Assembly: GCA_029246505.1 (NCBI GenBank) | Contig: JAQWNC010000003.1 | Span: 155,484 to 219,483, forward strand | Source: Arenicellaceae bacterium | Lineage (GTDB): Bacteria; Pseudomonadota; Gammaproteobacteria; Arenicellales; Arenicellaceae | Length of the DNA: 64,000 bases | Reading direction: 5' to 3' | In this document: positions 29,582-38,851 of the stretch, in pieces | Numbering within the stretch: position 1 is the first letter of the stretch | Layout: the number at the start of each line of letters is the position of its first letter | The notes under the pieces: model-generated | The model's input: the letters and a program-made list of their open reading frames with translations, nothing else | What the model was told of the DNA's origin: nothing | Databases searched by the model: none | Translations under genes and position numbers: made by a program

Positions 29582-29992
29582 TCAATCAAAATAATTGATC
29601 TCGACGGTGACCTGATTGGGGTCATCAATAAATATTTGGTAAAGATTCAAACTCGGAACTTCCCTTTCTCGATAGGGAATGGCTTTCTCTTCTAAATGCA
29701 CCCTTAACTGTTCCGGCTTGGTAGCTACAAATGCTAAGTGATCGACCGAGCCGCTACCCTCGATATTATCTATATCCACTTCTCCTAAATAATCGATTAA
29801 CCCCTGCGGGTCATCTTTATCTATACCGACTATATGCACAACGGCTTGCCCAGCTATGTAAAGCCAATAGCCTGGGAAATCAAAATTTGGACGATCTCCG
29901 ACGGTAAGGCCCAAAATATCCACATAAAAATCCCGGGTCTTTTCTACCTCTAGAGTGCGAAGAGAAAAATGATCAAGCTGCTTTAGGGGCAT
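29582..29992 (-). CDS. VOC-family (glyoxalase-like) protein
   Basis: A 136-residue protein of the vicinal oxygen chelate superfamily. The two beta-alpha-beta-beta-beta modules are visible: LDHFSLRTLEVEKTRDFYVD with the first metal histidine, a central VDHLAFVA, and a C-terminal FIDDPNQVTVEINYF with the metal glutamate. Members are glyoxalases, dioxygenases or resistance enzymes; the substrate cannot be told. It lies downstream of hldD, same strand, with a 110-bp gap, so co-transcription is uncertain. Confidence 0.8.
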   Translation of the reverse strand: MPLKQLDHFSLRTLEVEKTRDFYVDILGLTVGDRPNFDFPGYWLYIAGQAVVHIVGIDKDDPQGLIDYLGEVDIDNIEGSGSVDHLAFVATKPEQLRVHLEEKAIPYREREVPSLNLYQIFIDDPNQVTVEINYFD

Positions 29993-30102
29993 TGGAGGTC
30001 CTCATTCACAATTAAGTTTAATAAAATCTAAAGTCATTTAAGAGATCAATGCAAACGTTCATAAAATAGGCCTTTAGAAAGACTGCTATACCAGGAACTT
30101 GA

Positions 30103-31080
30103 TTAGCCTTTAAGGCTATCCAAGTAAGCCGACACACCTGTATCTACATCCGCAAACGATTCTGTATATTCACCATCGACCATTAACTTATCTAAATCAG
30201 CTTGAGTATAACTCTGGTACTTACCCCGTAACTGCTCCGGAAAGGGAATATACCGAATCATATTATCCTTAACCCACTGGGCAGTGGTTCGTTGTTCCCC
30301 GCTCAGCGCATTTAGCGCTGCGCAGGCAACATCGTTAAAGCTTTGCGCACGCCCGGTACCGACGTTAAAAATTCCAGAAATTTGGGGTTGCGATAAAAAA
30401 TGCATATTGACGTTTACAACATCATCTATGTACACAAAATCACGCAATTGTTCACCAGCCTCATAACCGCCACTGCCCTCAAACAAGTTAACGTAACCCT
30501 GTTCTTGATATTGCTGATAAAAATGCCAGGCGACACTGGCCATGCGCCCTTTGTTAGTTTCACCCGGCCCATACACATTAAAGTAGCGGAGCCCTACAAT
30601 TTGGCATTCCAAATTATTACGATGGCGACGAACATAACGATCAAATAGTAATTTCGAGTACGCGTATACGTTCAACGCCTTTTCATATTCAACCTCTTCA
30701 ATAAACTCTTTTCCATCACCGTAAACCGATGCTGAAGATGCATAGATAAACGGAATGCTGTGCTTGCTGGCAGTTTCAAGTAAAGTTTTAGAATATTCAT
30801 AATTGGTCTGCATCATATACCGACCGTCTAACTCCATTGTGTCTGAGCACGCGCCTTGATGAAAGATTACATCCATATCTTCATATTTGCCGCCCTTAAC
30901 AATATCCTGAATAAACTCATCTTTATCGACAAAATCGATAATATCGCAATCGGTTAAATTAGCTACTTTGTTACCTTGCGAAAGATCATCAACCACGAGG
31001 ATATTTGCCATTCCTGATAGGTTCAATGCTTTGACAATATTGGATCCAATAAATCCTGCACCACCGGTTACAACTATCAC
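30103..31080 (-). CDS. hldD: ADP-L-glycero-D-manno-heptose 6-epimerase
   Basis: HldD epimerises ADP-D-glycero-D-manno-heptose at C6, giving the heptose donor for the LPS inner core. The 325-residue extended SDR has [14 protein letters not shown] at the N-terminus, DFVDKDEF, FHQGACSDT, and YAYSKLLFDRYVRR with the YxxxK pair, then VGLRYFNVYGPGE. The start is GTG at 31080, with GGAAGGAA upstream inside the end of hldA, one base after the hldA stop. It is the third gene of a ugd-hldA-hldD operon. Confidence 0.95.
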   Translation of the reverse strand: MIVVTGGAGFIGSNIVKALNLSGMANILVVDDLSQGNKVANLTDCDIIDFVDKDEFIQDIVKGGKYEDMDVIFHQGACSDTMELDGRYMMQTNYEYSKTLLETASKHSIPFIYASSASVYGDGKEFIEEVEYEKALNVYAYSKLLFDRYVRRHRNNLECQIVGLRYFNVYGPGETNKGRMASVAWHFYQQYQEQGYVNLFEGSGGYEAGEQLRDFVYIDDVVNVNMHFLSQPQISGIFNVGTGRAQSFNDVACAALNALSGEQRTTAQWVKDNMIRYIPFPEQLRGKYQSYTQADLDKLMVDGEYTESFADVDTGVSAYLDSLKG

Positions 31081-31081
31081 T

Positions 31082-32032
31082 TTATGTTCCTTCCCAGGTT
31101 TTCAAAGCCATATTAATCTCATCTAATGAAACAGTTGCGGTGCCAATTTTGCGCACCACAACACCGGCAGCCGTATTGGCAAAATGCAAACTATCCATGT
31201 CATTCATTCCAGTTGCTAATGCCAATGCAAAACTTGCCACTACGGTATCACCTGCGCCGCTAACGTCAAAAACTTCAGTCGCCTTGGCAGGCAAATCAGA
31301 TGCCGCACTACCTTCACGGAACAAAGTCATCCCCTTCTCGCCACGAGTTACCAATAACATCTGAAGCTTCAGTGACTCACGCAGTTCCTGTGCGCGATCA
31401 TGAAACTGCTGCTTCGAATCACAGTCGCCGGCCACAGCAACAAACTCGCTCCAATTCGGAGTAATTATTGTAGCGCCTCGATACGGATCAAAATTACTGC
31501 CTTTTGGATCAATCACAATTGGCTTGCCTGCGGCTCGCGCGGCCTCAATCAAATCGTGAACACAGGTCAACGTACCCTTCCCATAATCAGAAAGCACTAA
31601 CACATCAGTGCTACCCAAAAGATCCTGAAATTTCTGCTGCAAATTGTCTAGTGCCCAGCCGCCGGGTTGGTGATCAAAATCAAGACGAATCAATTGCTGA
31701 TTGCGCGCAAGCACTCTGAATTTTTCGGTGGTGCGTGCACCAACTTCTCTTATCAAAGCGGTATTAACATGTTCTGCACTAAGCAGCTTTTCTAACTCAT
31801 CGGCCGAGGAATCGTTGCCAGTCACGCACAGCAAAGTTACATTTGCCGACAAGCTGGCGATGTTCTGAGCCACATTTGCAGCACCGCCCGCCCGCGCTTG
31901 CTGCTCGACCACCGCCACTACTGGAACCGGTGCCTCTGGTGATATTCGGTCAACGTCTCCTAACCAATAGCGATCCAGCATCGCATCGCCTACTACCAAT
32001 ACACGAGTATTACTGAAGTTAGGCAATTTCAT
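31082..32032 (-). CDS. hldA: D-glycero-beta-D-manno-heptose-7-phosphate kinase (monofunctional)
   Basis: A PfkB/ribokinase-family sugar kinase of about 316 residues that phosphorylates heptose 7-phosphate at C1. Motifs are VLVVGDAMLDRYWLGDVDRI near the start, GGAANVAQNIASL, DPKGSNFDPYRGATIITPNWSE split over two strands, and GAGDTVVASFALAL near the C-terminus. The bifunctional gammaproteobacterial HldE is about 475 residues with a nucleotidyltransferase domain after the kinase; here hldD follows immediately, so that domain is absent and HldC must be encoded elsewhere. The ATG at 32032, one base after the ugd stop, is the likely start. Confidence 0.9.
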   Translation of the reverse strand: MKLPNFSNTRVLVVGDAMLDRYWLGDVDRISPEAPVPVVAVVEQQARAGGAANVAQNIASLSANVTLLCVTGNDSSADELEKLLSAEHVNTALIREVGARTTEKFRVLARNQQLIRLDFDHQPGGWALDNLQQKFQDLLGSTDVLVLSDYGKGTLTCVHDLIEAARAAGKPIVIDPKGSNFDPYRGATIITPNWSEFVAVAGDCDSKQQFHDRAQELRESLKLQMLLVTRGEKGMTLFREGSAASDLPAKATEVFDVSGAGDTVVASFALALATGMNDMDSLHFANTAAGVVVRKIGTATVSLDEINMALKTWEGT

Positions 32033-32033
32033 A

Positions 32034-33362
32034 TCAAACCACCTTCCGGCCAATACTGTGATATTGCAGTCCATGCGCAGCAACGGCCGATGGATCATAC
32101 AAATTGCGCCCATCAAATACGATTTTATCGCCCAGGCATTCACTCATCAGGGAAAAATCCGGGCTACGAAAGCTCTTCCACTCGGTAACGATCACTAGCG
32201 CATCGGCTCCCGTTAACGCGTTTGTCGCACTCTCTGCGAGCACCAAGTCATCTCTTGTACCATAAATTCTGGTGGCCTCTTCGCAAGCGACAGGATCATA
32301 GGCCCTTATAGACGCGCCGCGTTTCCAGAGACCCTCGATTACCACGCGACTAGTTGCTTCTCGCATATCATCAGTACCCGGCTTAAATGATAACCCCCAT
32401 AAGGCGAAAGTTTTACCCTCAACACCGTTCGGGTAAGCCGCATCAATTTTATTCAACAAAACTTGTTTCTGATCTTCGTTTACCGCTTCAACCGCGCATA
32501 ATATTCTTGCGTCATAACCGACTTCACCTGCAGTACGAAATAAGGCTTGGACATCTTTAGGGAAACAAGAGCCACCGTAACCGCAGCCCGGATAAATAAA
32601 CTGATAGCCGATTCGCGGATCAGACCCGATACCATGTCGTACAAGCTCAATATCTGCGCCCAACTTATCTGCCAAATTTGATAATTCGTTCATAAACGAA
32701 ATTTTTGTTGCCAACATTGCATTAGCTGCATATTTTGTTAATTCTGCAGACGGAACATCCATAAAAACAAGACGTTCATGATTTCGATTAAAGGGCGCAT
32801 AAAGCTCGCGCATTAATTCAACCGCGCGATCAGCCTCAACACCAACTACTATCCGGTCGGGTTTCATAAAATCGTCTATCGCCGCACCTTCCTTTAAGAA
32901 TTCGGGATTGGATGCAACCGAAAAATCCACATCTACCGCTCGCTCGTTTAACTTTGATTTAACCGCAGCAGTTACTTTTTCTGCGGTACCTACTGGCACG
33001 GTAGACTTAGTAACAATTACCTTATAACTATCAATGGCTGCACCAATTTCACTGGCGACCCCAAGCACATAACTCAAGTCTGCCGAACCATCTTCATCTG
33101 GAGGTGTGCCCACTGCAATAAACAAAATATCGCTTTCTGAAACAGCACGTGCAATATCCGTGGTAAAGCTAAGACGACCGGCGGCTACATTACTCCGTAC
33201 CAAATTTTCGAGCCCTGGCTCATAAATTGGCAACTGACCCTGTATCAAGCTAGCCACCTTGGCTTCATTATTATCGACACATATAACCTGATTGCCTACC
33301 TCCGAAAAACAAGTTCCGGTTACCAGGCCAACGTAGCCCGTGCCTATAACGCCAATTTTCAT
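32034..33362 (-). CDS. ugd: UDP-glucose 6-dehydrogenase
   Basis: Ugd oxidises UDP-glucose to UDP-glucuronate using two NAD+. The 442-residue protein has the Rossmann motif [10 protein letters not shown] at the N-terminus, a [16 protein letters not shown] strand, [15 protein letters not shown], and the catalytic cysteine in [13 protein letters not shown]. The C-terminal domain [15 protein letters not shown] is normal. Glucuronate can enter the polysaccharide or LPS. It heads the ugd-hldA-hldD operon and is divergent from the AbgT gene, with about 135 bp of shared upstream DNA. Confidence 0.96.
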   Translation of the reverse strand: MKIGVIGTGYVGLVTGTCFSEVGNQVICVDNNEAKVASLIQGQLPIYEPGLENLVRSNVAAGRLSFTTDIARAVSESDILFIAVGTPPDEDGSADLSYVLGVASEIGAAIDSYKVIVTKSTVPVGTAEKVTAAVKSKLNERAVDVDFSVASNPEFLKEGAAIDDFMKPDRIVVGVEADRAVELMRELYAPFNRNHERLVFMDVPSAELTKYAANAMLATKISFMNELSNLADKLGADIELVRHGIGSDPRIGYQFIYPGCGYGGSCFPKDVQALFRTAGEVGYDARILCAVEAVNEDQKQVLLNKIDAAYPNGVEGKTFALWGLSFKPGTDDMREATSRVVIEGLWKRGASIRAYDPVACEEATRIYGTRDDLVLAESATNALTGADALVIVTEWKSFRSPDFSLMSECLGDKIVFDGRNLYDPSAVAAHGLQYHSIGRKVV

Positions 33363-33498
33363 TTAGTGCTTTATCTTTGCTAGTATAAGTACCGGCGTAT
33401 TATCAGTGGTTTTGATCACAAAATCACCCGCAGATTTAAACCATTCCATGGTTTGCTAATATTCATAAGTAAAATCGTCTTTATAAAAGGTCGTGATT

Positions 33499-35070
33499 AT
33501 GAGCCAGGTAGATAGCAGTACAACAAACAATCAGGGTTTTCTCGGATGGGTAGAGCGTCGTGGTAATAAATTGCCAGACCCGGTATTTATATTTTTCTGG
33601 CTAATATTAGTCTTAATTGTCATAAGCTTAATCGCCTCAATATTAGGTACTACGGCTCTACACCCAAGCAGGTTAGATGAAAACGGATCGACATACGTGA
33701 TTTCTGCAGTTAGCCTACTCTCCCCGGATGTTATCCGGCGCTTGCTAGTAGAAATGCCGACTACTTTTAGTCACTTTCATCCACTCGGATACGTTTTGGT
33801 AGTTATGCTGGGCGCAGGTGTAGCGGAACGCTCTGGTTTGTTTGCTAGCGCCATGCGCGCTGCCGTAAAAAATGCACCGACAATAATGCTTACACCATTT
33901 GTCGCGCTAGTCGCGATGATGAGTAATCTAGCAGCCGACGCATCTTACGTTGTCTTAATCCCTCTAGCTGCGGTGCTGTATGCAGCAGCTGGCCGACACC
34001 CGATTGCAGGGCTCGCCGCTGCGTTTGCCGGTGTCTCTGGAGGTTTTTCTGCCAACTTGTTGCCAGGGCAACTGGACGCCTTATTATTTGGAATAACCGA
34101 AGCTGCAGCTGAATCGCTCGCCCCCAGCTGGGATGCCAATATCGCAGGTAATTGGTTTTTTATTAGTGCGATGACTTTTATATTTCTACCGATTATTTGG
34201 TATGTCACAGACCGAATCGTTGAACCTCGACTTGGTGAGTTTCACGGTGAAAACGATTACGCCAATCAAATTACGGAGAATGATAAACCGCTCACCGTTG
34301 ACGAGCAGCGCGGCCTGCGGAACGCTGGGTACGCAATACTCACCATTATTGTGGTTTGGGTATTTCTATGCTTTGGACCAGGAACACCACTTATTGACGA
34401 GGCTGCCAGACCCGAAGTACAACTTACACCACTCTACCGTTCACTAATTGCCGGATTTTTAATTATGTTCTTAGCCTGCGGATGGGCCTACGGTACAGCA
34501 GCTGGCACGGTTAAAAACCATCGAGACATCGTAAATATGATGACTGAGGCAATGAGTGATATGGCCTACTACCTTGTGCTCGCCTTCGCCGCAGCACATT
34601 TTGTTGCCCTATTCAATTGGTCCAATTTAGGGCTAATTTTCGCCATTAAAGGCGCTGCAGTAATCGAATCAGCTAGTATGCCAATGCCAATTATATTGGC
34701 ATTGCTCGTATTATTTACCGGGCTAGTTAATTTGTTTGTCGGGTCGGCCAGCGCCAAGTGGGCATTACTCGCACCAGTTCTTGTCCCCATGATGATGCTC
34801 ACAGGAATCAGCCCTGAAATGACTACTGCCGCCTACAGAGTTGGTGATAGTGCAACTAATATCATCACACCTCTGATGATTTACTTTCCTCTAATTTTGA
34901 TATTTGCACAGCGCTGGCAAAAAAATTATGGGCTCGGCAGCCTGACTGCCACAATGTTGCCATACTCGATCGGCCTATTGTTAGGCGGATTAGCCCTAAT
35001 CATTATGTGGGTTGCAATGGGTTGGCCCTTAGGGCCTTCTGCCCCGCTAGGTTATACGTTACCTAACTAA
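33499..35070 (+). CDS. AbgT-family transporter
   Basis: A ~523-residue inner-membrane protein of the AbgT family (p-aminobenzoyl-glutamate uptake, or sulfonamide efflux in some members). It has about 11-13 hydrophobic segments and family patterns such as KLPDPVFIFFWLILVL near the start, GAGVAERSGLFASAMRA, FAGVSGGFSANLLPGQLDALL, and SASAKWALLAPVLVPMMM near the C-terminus. The ATG at 33499 is preferred to GTG at 33493 because AAAGG lies eight bases before it. Its actual substrate is not known from sequence. It is followed by a broken Dabb gene on the other strand. Confidence 0.9.
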   Translation: MSQVDSSTTNNQGFLGWVERRGNKLPDPVFIFFWLILVLIVISLIASILGTTALHPSRLDENGSTYVISAVSLLSPDVIRRLLVEMPTTFSHFHPLGYVLVVMLGAGVAERSGLFASAMRAAVKNAPTIMLTPFVALVAMMSNLAADASYVVLIPLAAVLYAAAGRHPIAGLAAAFAGVSGGFSANLLPGQLDALLFGITEAAAESLAPSWDANIAGNWFFISAMTFIFLPIIWYVTDRIVEPRLGEFHGENDYANQITENDKPLTVDEQRGLRNAGYAILTIIVVWVFLCFGPGTPLIDEAARPEVQLTPLYRSLIAGFLIMFLACGWAYGTAAGTVKNHRDIVNMMTEAMSDMAYYLVLAFAAAHFVALFNWSNLGLIFAIKGAAVIESASMPMPIILALLVLFTGLVNLFVGSASAKWALLAPVLVPMMMLTGISPEMTTAAYRVGDSATNIITPLMIYFPLILIFAQRWQKNYGLGSLTATMLPYSIGLLLGGLALIIMWVAMGWPLGPSAPLGYTLPN

Positions 35071-35086
35071 ACGTTACGATCCTAGC

Positions 35087-35386
35087 TCACAGCGCATAAT
35101 CAACAACATAGCGTTCCTTGGTTACCTCGCCGAGAAACTCTTTAACCACCAAGTGATCCGGGTGTTCCTGGTAAGCGTCTAACGCTGCCTGGTTTTCAAA
35201 CGCAGAGTAAAGAGCCACATCACAAGAGGCACCGACGTTGAGTATGTCAAAACCGACCTCTACGGTTATCACCCCGGGCAGTCCGTTCAAAGCTTCTAAC
35301 TGCCGTTTAACCTGATCCATATTGTACTGCTTTGTCTACCCTGCGGCGCTGGCCTTAAATTGCCAAAAAACTATGTGTTTAACCAT
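35087..35386 (-). pseudogene. Dabb-family protein with an in-frame amber stop at codon 17
   Basis: The complete frame from the ATG at 35386 reads MVKHIVFWQFKASAAG, then TAG (35336-35338), then TKQYNMDQVKRQLEALNGLP and the rest of a stress-responsive alpha/beta barrel (Dabb) domain: DVALYSAFENQAALDAYQEH and KERYVVDYAL. The first 16 codons supply the expected first beta-strand, so the gene is full length apart from one stop. A restart at the ATG of 35320 would give a 77-residue protein missing the first strand, probably not a stable barrel. Dabb proteins are small dimers of varied or unknown function. A sequencing error or recent inactivation are both possible. Confidence 0.75.
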
Positions 35387-35505
35387 TCGGAAAATCTCGT
35401 ATGTGAAGTTTGTTTTTAGTACTGGAACTGTACCTATAGATCACGCAGAAAAACAGGTAGCCATCGGCCACCTTTCTAGCACTTTATAAAAGCGGCTTTA
35501 TTAAT

Positions 35506-35762
35506 TTAGCGATACAATACTTCGATTTCTTTCATCGTCTTTTTACCAATCCCTTTTACTTCTATCAACTCTAGTTCGGACTCAAACGGACCATTTTGAG
35601 TTCGATAATCAACTATCGAACTAGCCGTTACTATGCCAACACCAATAAGCGCATCAGCAATAGTTGATGCATCTGCGATTTTACGTCCATGCTAACAGCG
35701 TAAACGCCCGGTGCAACAAATAAAGAAGAAGCTTGTGTTAAAGCAAGAATTATATATCTCAT
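35506..35762 (-). pseudogene. ComEA-like helix-hairpin-helix protein, frameshifted
   Basis: The start at 35762 reads a signal peptide, MRYIILALTQASSLFVAPGV then YAVSMDV. One base later in frame, the sequence reads IADASTIADALIGVGIVTA, SIVDYRTQNGPFE and VKGIGKKTMKEIEVLYR, a helix-hairpin-helix DNA-binding domain of the ComEA type. The join falls in a run of four As on the minus strand (plus-strand Ts 35679-35682); one more A restores a protein of about 85 residues. ComEA proteins bind incoming DNA in the periplasm. The intact signal and domain suggest recent loss or a homopolymer sequencing error. Confidence 0.75.
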
Positions 35763-35906
35763 GTTGTTCAAAAATATTTATCGTTATACCTCTAGATAAA
35801 GGCAACTACAATTTTATGAGTTGAATGTAGTGAAGCTATGCTAGCAAGCTTTTATCTTTTGAAAATCACCCAACCAGATGATTTACGCTAGGGCCGCAAA
35901 TCACGG

Positions 35907-36329
35907 CTATTGACGAAAATATTCGTAGGTTGTTGGGCAATCCGAGCCGGCGCGATCGCAATTTTCAGGGGTTGAGCTTATCCGAAAGTAAACTGGCATT
36001 AGTTCCATTATTTCGTAGACATCTGAATAGTTAACAGCGAAGCCATTAAGGGCGTCAATATGCAATGTCTGTAATCCATCTTTACATTGCCAACGGCCAG
36101 TTTGCACTTCGCGCCCTTGACTATTTTGGCCTTCGTGCCACATATCAACGTAAAAAGTTCGGTCAGCCAAAAATGTAGCCAATACTGTTCTTTGCGCAGA
36201 CATATTGTAGTCGTCACCTTCGAACTTCCAATCGCCGATAAAGTCATCACAATTCCATGCTTGTGCAAACACCGGTTGAACTAATAGACTCAACAATACA
36301 GCAGTAATAAACCCCAAATTTCGCAACAA
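35907..36329 (-). CDS. Exported hypothetical protein
   Basis: A 140-residue protein that starts with a good signal peptide (LGFITAVLLSLLVQPVFAQA). The mature part has four cysteines (in WNCDDF, WQCKDG, ENCDRA and SDCPTTYEYF), which could form two disulfides in the periplasm, and looks rich in beta-strand with several aromatic residues. No family is recognised. It is preceded 6 bp away by the HNH endonuclease gene in the same direction, so they may be co-transcribed, though a functional link is not apparent. Confidence 0.65.
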   Translation of the reverse strand: MLRNLGFITAVLLSLLVQPVFAQAWNCDDFIGDWKFEGDDYNMSAQRTVLATFLADRTFYVDMWHEGQNSQGREVQTGRWQCKDGLQTLHIDALNGFAVNYSDVYEIMELMPVYFRISSTPENCDRAGSDCPTTYEYFRQ

Positions 36330-36335
36330 TTAACT

Positions 36336-36950
36336 TTACCGAAACTCAACCTGATGCGCCTTACGTAGGCGTTTGTGTAGCAGGCTCTTACGAGGAAAGT
36401 GCGCTTTTAAAAATTTCATTTGATCAGCCAGCACTTTTTTACCTTTCAAAAAAATGTACTCCGCATGAGTGGGTGCAAAGGGTACAGCCAATAATGGCAT
36501 ACCAGCTTCCTCCGGACTTCGGCCTGCCTTGTGGTTATTACAACGTTTGCAAGAGGTCACCACGTTAGTCCATTTATCTTTACCACCCTTGGAGATCGGG
36601 GTTACATGATCTCGAGATAAATCTCGGTCAAAAAATTGACCGCCACAATACAAACAAATTCGCGCATCTCGGGCAAACAGAGCGTGATTATTGAGGGGCG
36701 GGCTATACTTGTAGAAATGCTTCCAAGTCGATCGAATTTCACCTTCGGTCGCTAAAATCGAATTTACTTCGATTACGCTGCGCTTGCCGGTTATCGAATT
36801 AAAACCTCCATGTACCCGGTACAATGGCTCACCAACACTATATAACACTTGCCCCAAGTGATAGCGACGTGCGGCTTCCTGATAATTGATCCACTCTAGT
36901 GGCATACCTGAAGCGTCGGTACGTAGTACCTGCTGATCCAACGAAAACAT
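36336..36950 (-). CDS. HNH endonuclease family protein
   Basis: A 204-residue protein with a zinc-supported HNH core. C99 and C102 (CLYC) and C134 and C137 (CKRC) form the structural zinc site, and RDHVTPISKGGKDKWTNVV supplies the catalytic D114-H115 and N129, ending in NNHKAG. N-terminal YQEAARRYHLGQVLYSV and a C-terminal MPLLAVPFAPTHAEY are shared with chromosomal, non-phage HNH proteins of gammaproteobacteria. The substrate DNA and role are unknown. A 440-bp stretch upstream separates it from rpmG. Confidence 0.85.
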   Translation of the reverse strand: MFSLDQQVLRTDASGMPLEWINYQEAARRYHLGQVLYSVGEPLYRVHGGFNSITGKRSVIEVNSILATEGEIRSTWKHFYKYSPPLNNHALFARDARICLYCGGQFFDRDLSRDHVTPISKGGKDKWTNVVTSCKRCNNHKAGRSPEEAGMPLLAVPFAPTHAEYIFLKGKKVLADQMKFLKAHFPRKSLLHKRLRKAHQVEFR

Positions 36951-37065
36951 CGCCTAAGTCTCTCTCCGATCGCCAATTAGCAACTGGCACCGATTAAATC
37001 AGCTGCAAAGGTCTTGCACAAGCGCACGAAGATAAAATTTGTATGAAGTAATAAATACCGACAGT

Positions 37066-37090
37066 AAACAAAGCCCCCATATAAAGGGCT
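37066..37090 (-). terminator. Possible weak terminator
   Basis: On the minus strand an AGCCC/GGGCT stem encloses a short AT-rich loop and is followed by TTTGTTT. It lies just downstream of a protein-like frame ending at 37114, which gives that frame some support. The stem has only five pairs, so strength is doubtful. Confidence 0.35.
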
Positions 37091-37113
37091 CCTCGGATAA
37101 AGCATTAATCTAA

Positions 37114-37340
37114 TTAACAATAGGCAAACGGTTTATGACCATCAATTTCGATAAACTCGTAGCCAACGGTATAGTTCTTTGTCAACTGGCCAAAATGAAA
37201 GATCGATAACCATTGATCTAAACTACGCCTGCAACTGAAGTCAACTCCGTTGTTAACTTACAGGCATTCACAAGGCGACAGATCCTCTATATAAGAATGT
37301 TCAAATTCAAGCCACAAAAAACCGGTGCTAATAGACTACC
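37114..37340 (-). pseudogene. Possible small decayed gene between rpmG and the HNH gene
   Basis: A minus-strand frame reads WLEFEHSYIEDLSPCECL, then TAA at 37258-37260, then VNNGVDFSCRRSLDQWLS, IFHFGQLTKNYTVGYEFIE, IDGHKPFAYC and a stop at 37114. The composition looks protein-like and a hairpin follows. There is no ATG; the upstream end would overlap the rpmG terminator. It may be the remnant of a small cysteine-containing protein or chance. No family is recognised. This is the only content seen in the gap 36951-37387 apart from the two hairpins. Confidence 0.3.
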
Positions 37341-37348
37341 GGTTTTTT
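37315..37348. terminator. Rho-independent terminator downstream of rpmG
   Basis: AAAAAACCGGT and ACCGGTTTTTT form an 11-bp stem around a 12-base loop, with A/T tracts on both sides, so it can end transcription in either direction. It sits about 40 bp beyond the rpmG stop and would end the rpmB-rpmG transcript. Confidence 0.85.
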
Positions 37349-37387
37349 CAGCTAATATTTAGCCAAATTTACTAAAGCAAAAGTCAG

Positions 37388-37543
37388 TTATTTAATTTTT
37401 GCTTCTTTGTACATTACGTGTTTTCGGACAACGGGATCATATTTTGTCACTTCCCACTTATCGGGAGACAACCGTTTGTTCTTGGTCACAGTGTAGTAAT
37501 GACCGGTGTTAGCGCTGGATACCAATTTAATTATATCTCTCAT
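37388..37543 (-). CDS. rpmG: 50S ribosomal protein L33
   Basis: The frame from ATG 37543 encodes 51 residues beginning [20 protein letters not shown] and ending [10 protein letters not shown], the standard bacterial L33. It has no CxxC pairs, so it is the zinc-independent form. L33 is part of the large ribosomal subunit near the E site. It follows rpmB by 9 bp and is followed by a strong terminator hairpin. The gene is shorter than many ORF cut-offs but the family match is unmistakable. Confidence 0.97.
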   Translation of the reverse strand: MRDIIKLVSSANTGHYYTVTKNKRLSPDKWEVTKYDPVVRKHVMYKEAKIK

Positions 37544-37552
37544 AATTTCACT

Positions 37553-37789
37553 CTATACCTTTTCGCCACGCGAGCGTAAATCGACCAGCACATCATCAAT
37601 GCCTTTCTTATCGATAATGCGGATGGCTTTAGCAGAAACACGCAATCTAACCCAGCGGCTCTCGCTCTCAACCCAAAATTTTCGATAATGCAAATTTGGA
37701 ACAAATGTTCGGCGCGTTCTATTTTTGGCGTGAGAAACGTTATTCCCTCGCGTAGTGCGCTTACCGGTTACCTGACACTCTCTAGACAT
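37553..37789 (-). CDS. rpmB: 50S ribosomal protein L28
   Basis: The 78-residue protein starts [20 protein letters not shown] and continues [18 protein letters not shown] and [16 protein letters not shown], as expected for L28 of the large ribosomal subunit. The ATG at 37789 matches the family start; an upstream extension of 18 codons in the same frame is not conserved. It is co-transcribed with rpmG. The usual upstream neighbour radC is present but decayed. Confidence 0.97.
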   Translation of the reverse strand: MSRECQVTGKRTTRGNNVSHAKNRTRRTFVPNLHYRKFWVESESRWVRLRVSAKAIRIIDKKGIDDVLVDLRSRGEKV

Positions 37790-38019
37790 AAAAAAACCTT
37801 TAAAAGTACTTTTCAGAAAACCCACAAACACCAATAAAATCAAATGTTTACCGGGCCATCAATAAAACGACGCCTACTGCACAGGTAACCAACCCCATGC
37901 GGGGGCGAATTTATAACAAAAAACCACCTGAATGCATAGCCCCAATTCAATAAATATACTTGTAGACACCAAGCTTTACGAGCTTCTACGACTTTAAAGT
38001 TCATCACAAACCAAAATAC

Positions 38020-38714
38020 TCATATCCATCCACGTTCGACAAATGAAACGCACTCACTGTCACCCACTGCAATATGGTCTAAAGCACGTATGTCTAACAA
38101 CTCTGCAGCGCTACAAATTCGACCGGTGATATCACGATCAGCATTACTGGGCTCCGTAAATCGAGAGGGATGATTATGGGCTAAAATCATCGCAGCAGCG
38201 TTGCACTTCAACCCCTCCTGAATTACTTCGCGAAGATATACAGAAGCTCGAGACAATGTTCCTCTGAAAAGTTCTATCGCAGATATCACGAGAGGTTGGT
38301 TATCCAGCATCAGAATACTTCGTACGACTTGCCCACTAACCAGTGACGTAAATAATCGTGAGTGGCCTGCCGACTGTCTAACGCCTAACCTCGCTGCTAA
38401 TGCTCAGCCAAGGCTCGTCTCCCGAGTTCACGAACTGCTTTTAGCAAAGCATTTTTGCCAATACCAACACCTATACAGGTAAGTAAGCCATCATGCGTAG
38501 CACCCAGTAAGCCCTCAAATTGAGCAATTAATTCGCGTGCCAGGTTCACTGCCGACTGCCCCTGATAAACAGTATCCAAAAAAATGGCTAATAACTCACT
38601 ATCAGAAAGTGCCCCAGCACTGAGTTTTATTAACCTTTCACGTGGTCGTTCAGCCTCTGGCCACTCACATATTAGGAATATGTACCGAGTTGGTGATCGG
38701 CGTCGATCCAGCAT
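38020..38714 (-). pseudogene. radC: Decayed radC
   Basis: RadC is a JAB/MPN-domain protein of unclear role in DNA repair. The 5' part reads EWPEAERPRERLIKLSAGAL then SDSELLAIFLDT and a helix-hairpin-helix VGIGKNALLKAVRELGRRAL. After AEH come two in-frame TAG stops (QRG lies between them), then [15 protein letters not shown] and a frameshift just after KSYEVF. The 3' part resumes as [19 protein letters not shown] and keeps the metal motif HNHPS with a later aspartate, but the following SGDPTPS-type segment is altered. Three independent lesions make this a real pseudogene. Position between coaBC and rpmB is the normal one. Confidence 0.88.
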
Positions 38715-38851
38715 TGATATCAGTAGATTGTTTTTTCATTACCACTCCTTGAGCGTAAAATTAGCTAAATATTCAACCTTATCGTCGAATATAGTAATTG
38801 TTTTACCGTGCCGCTTCCTTTGTGGCCTCAGTCCAAAGTACACTCCCACTA

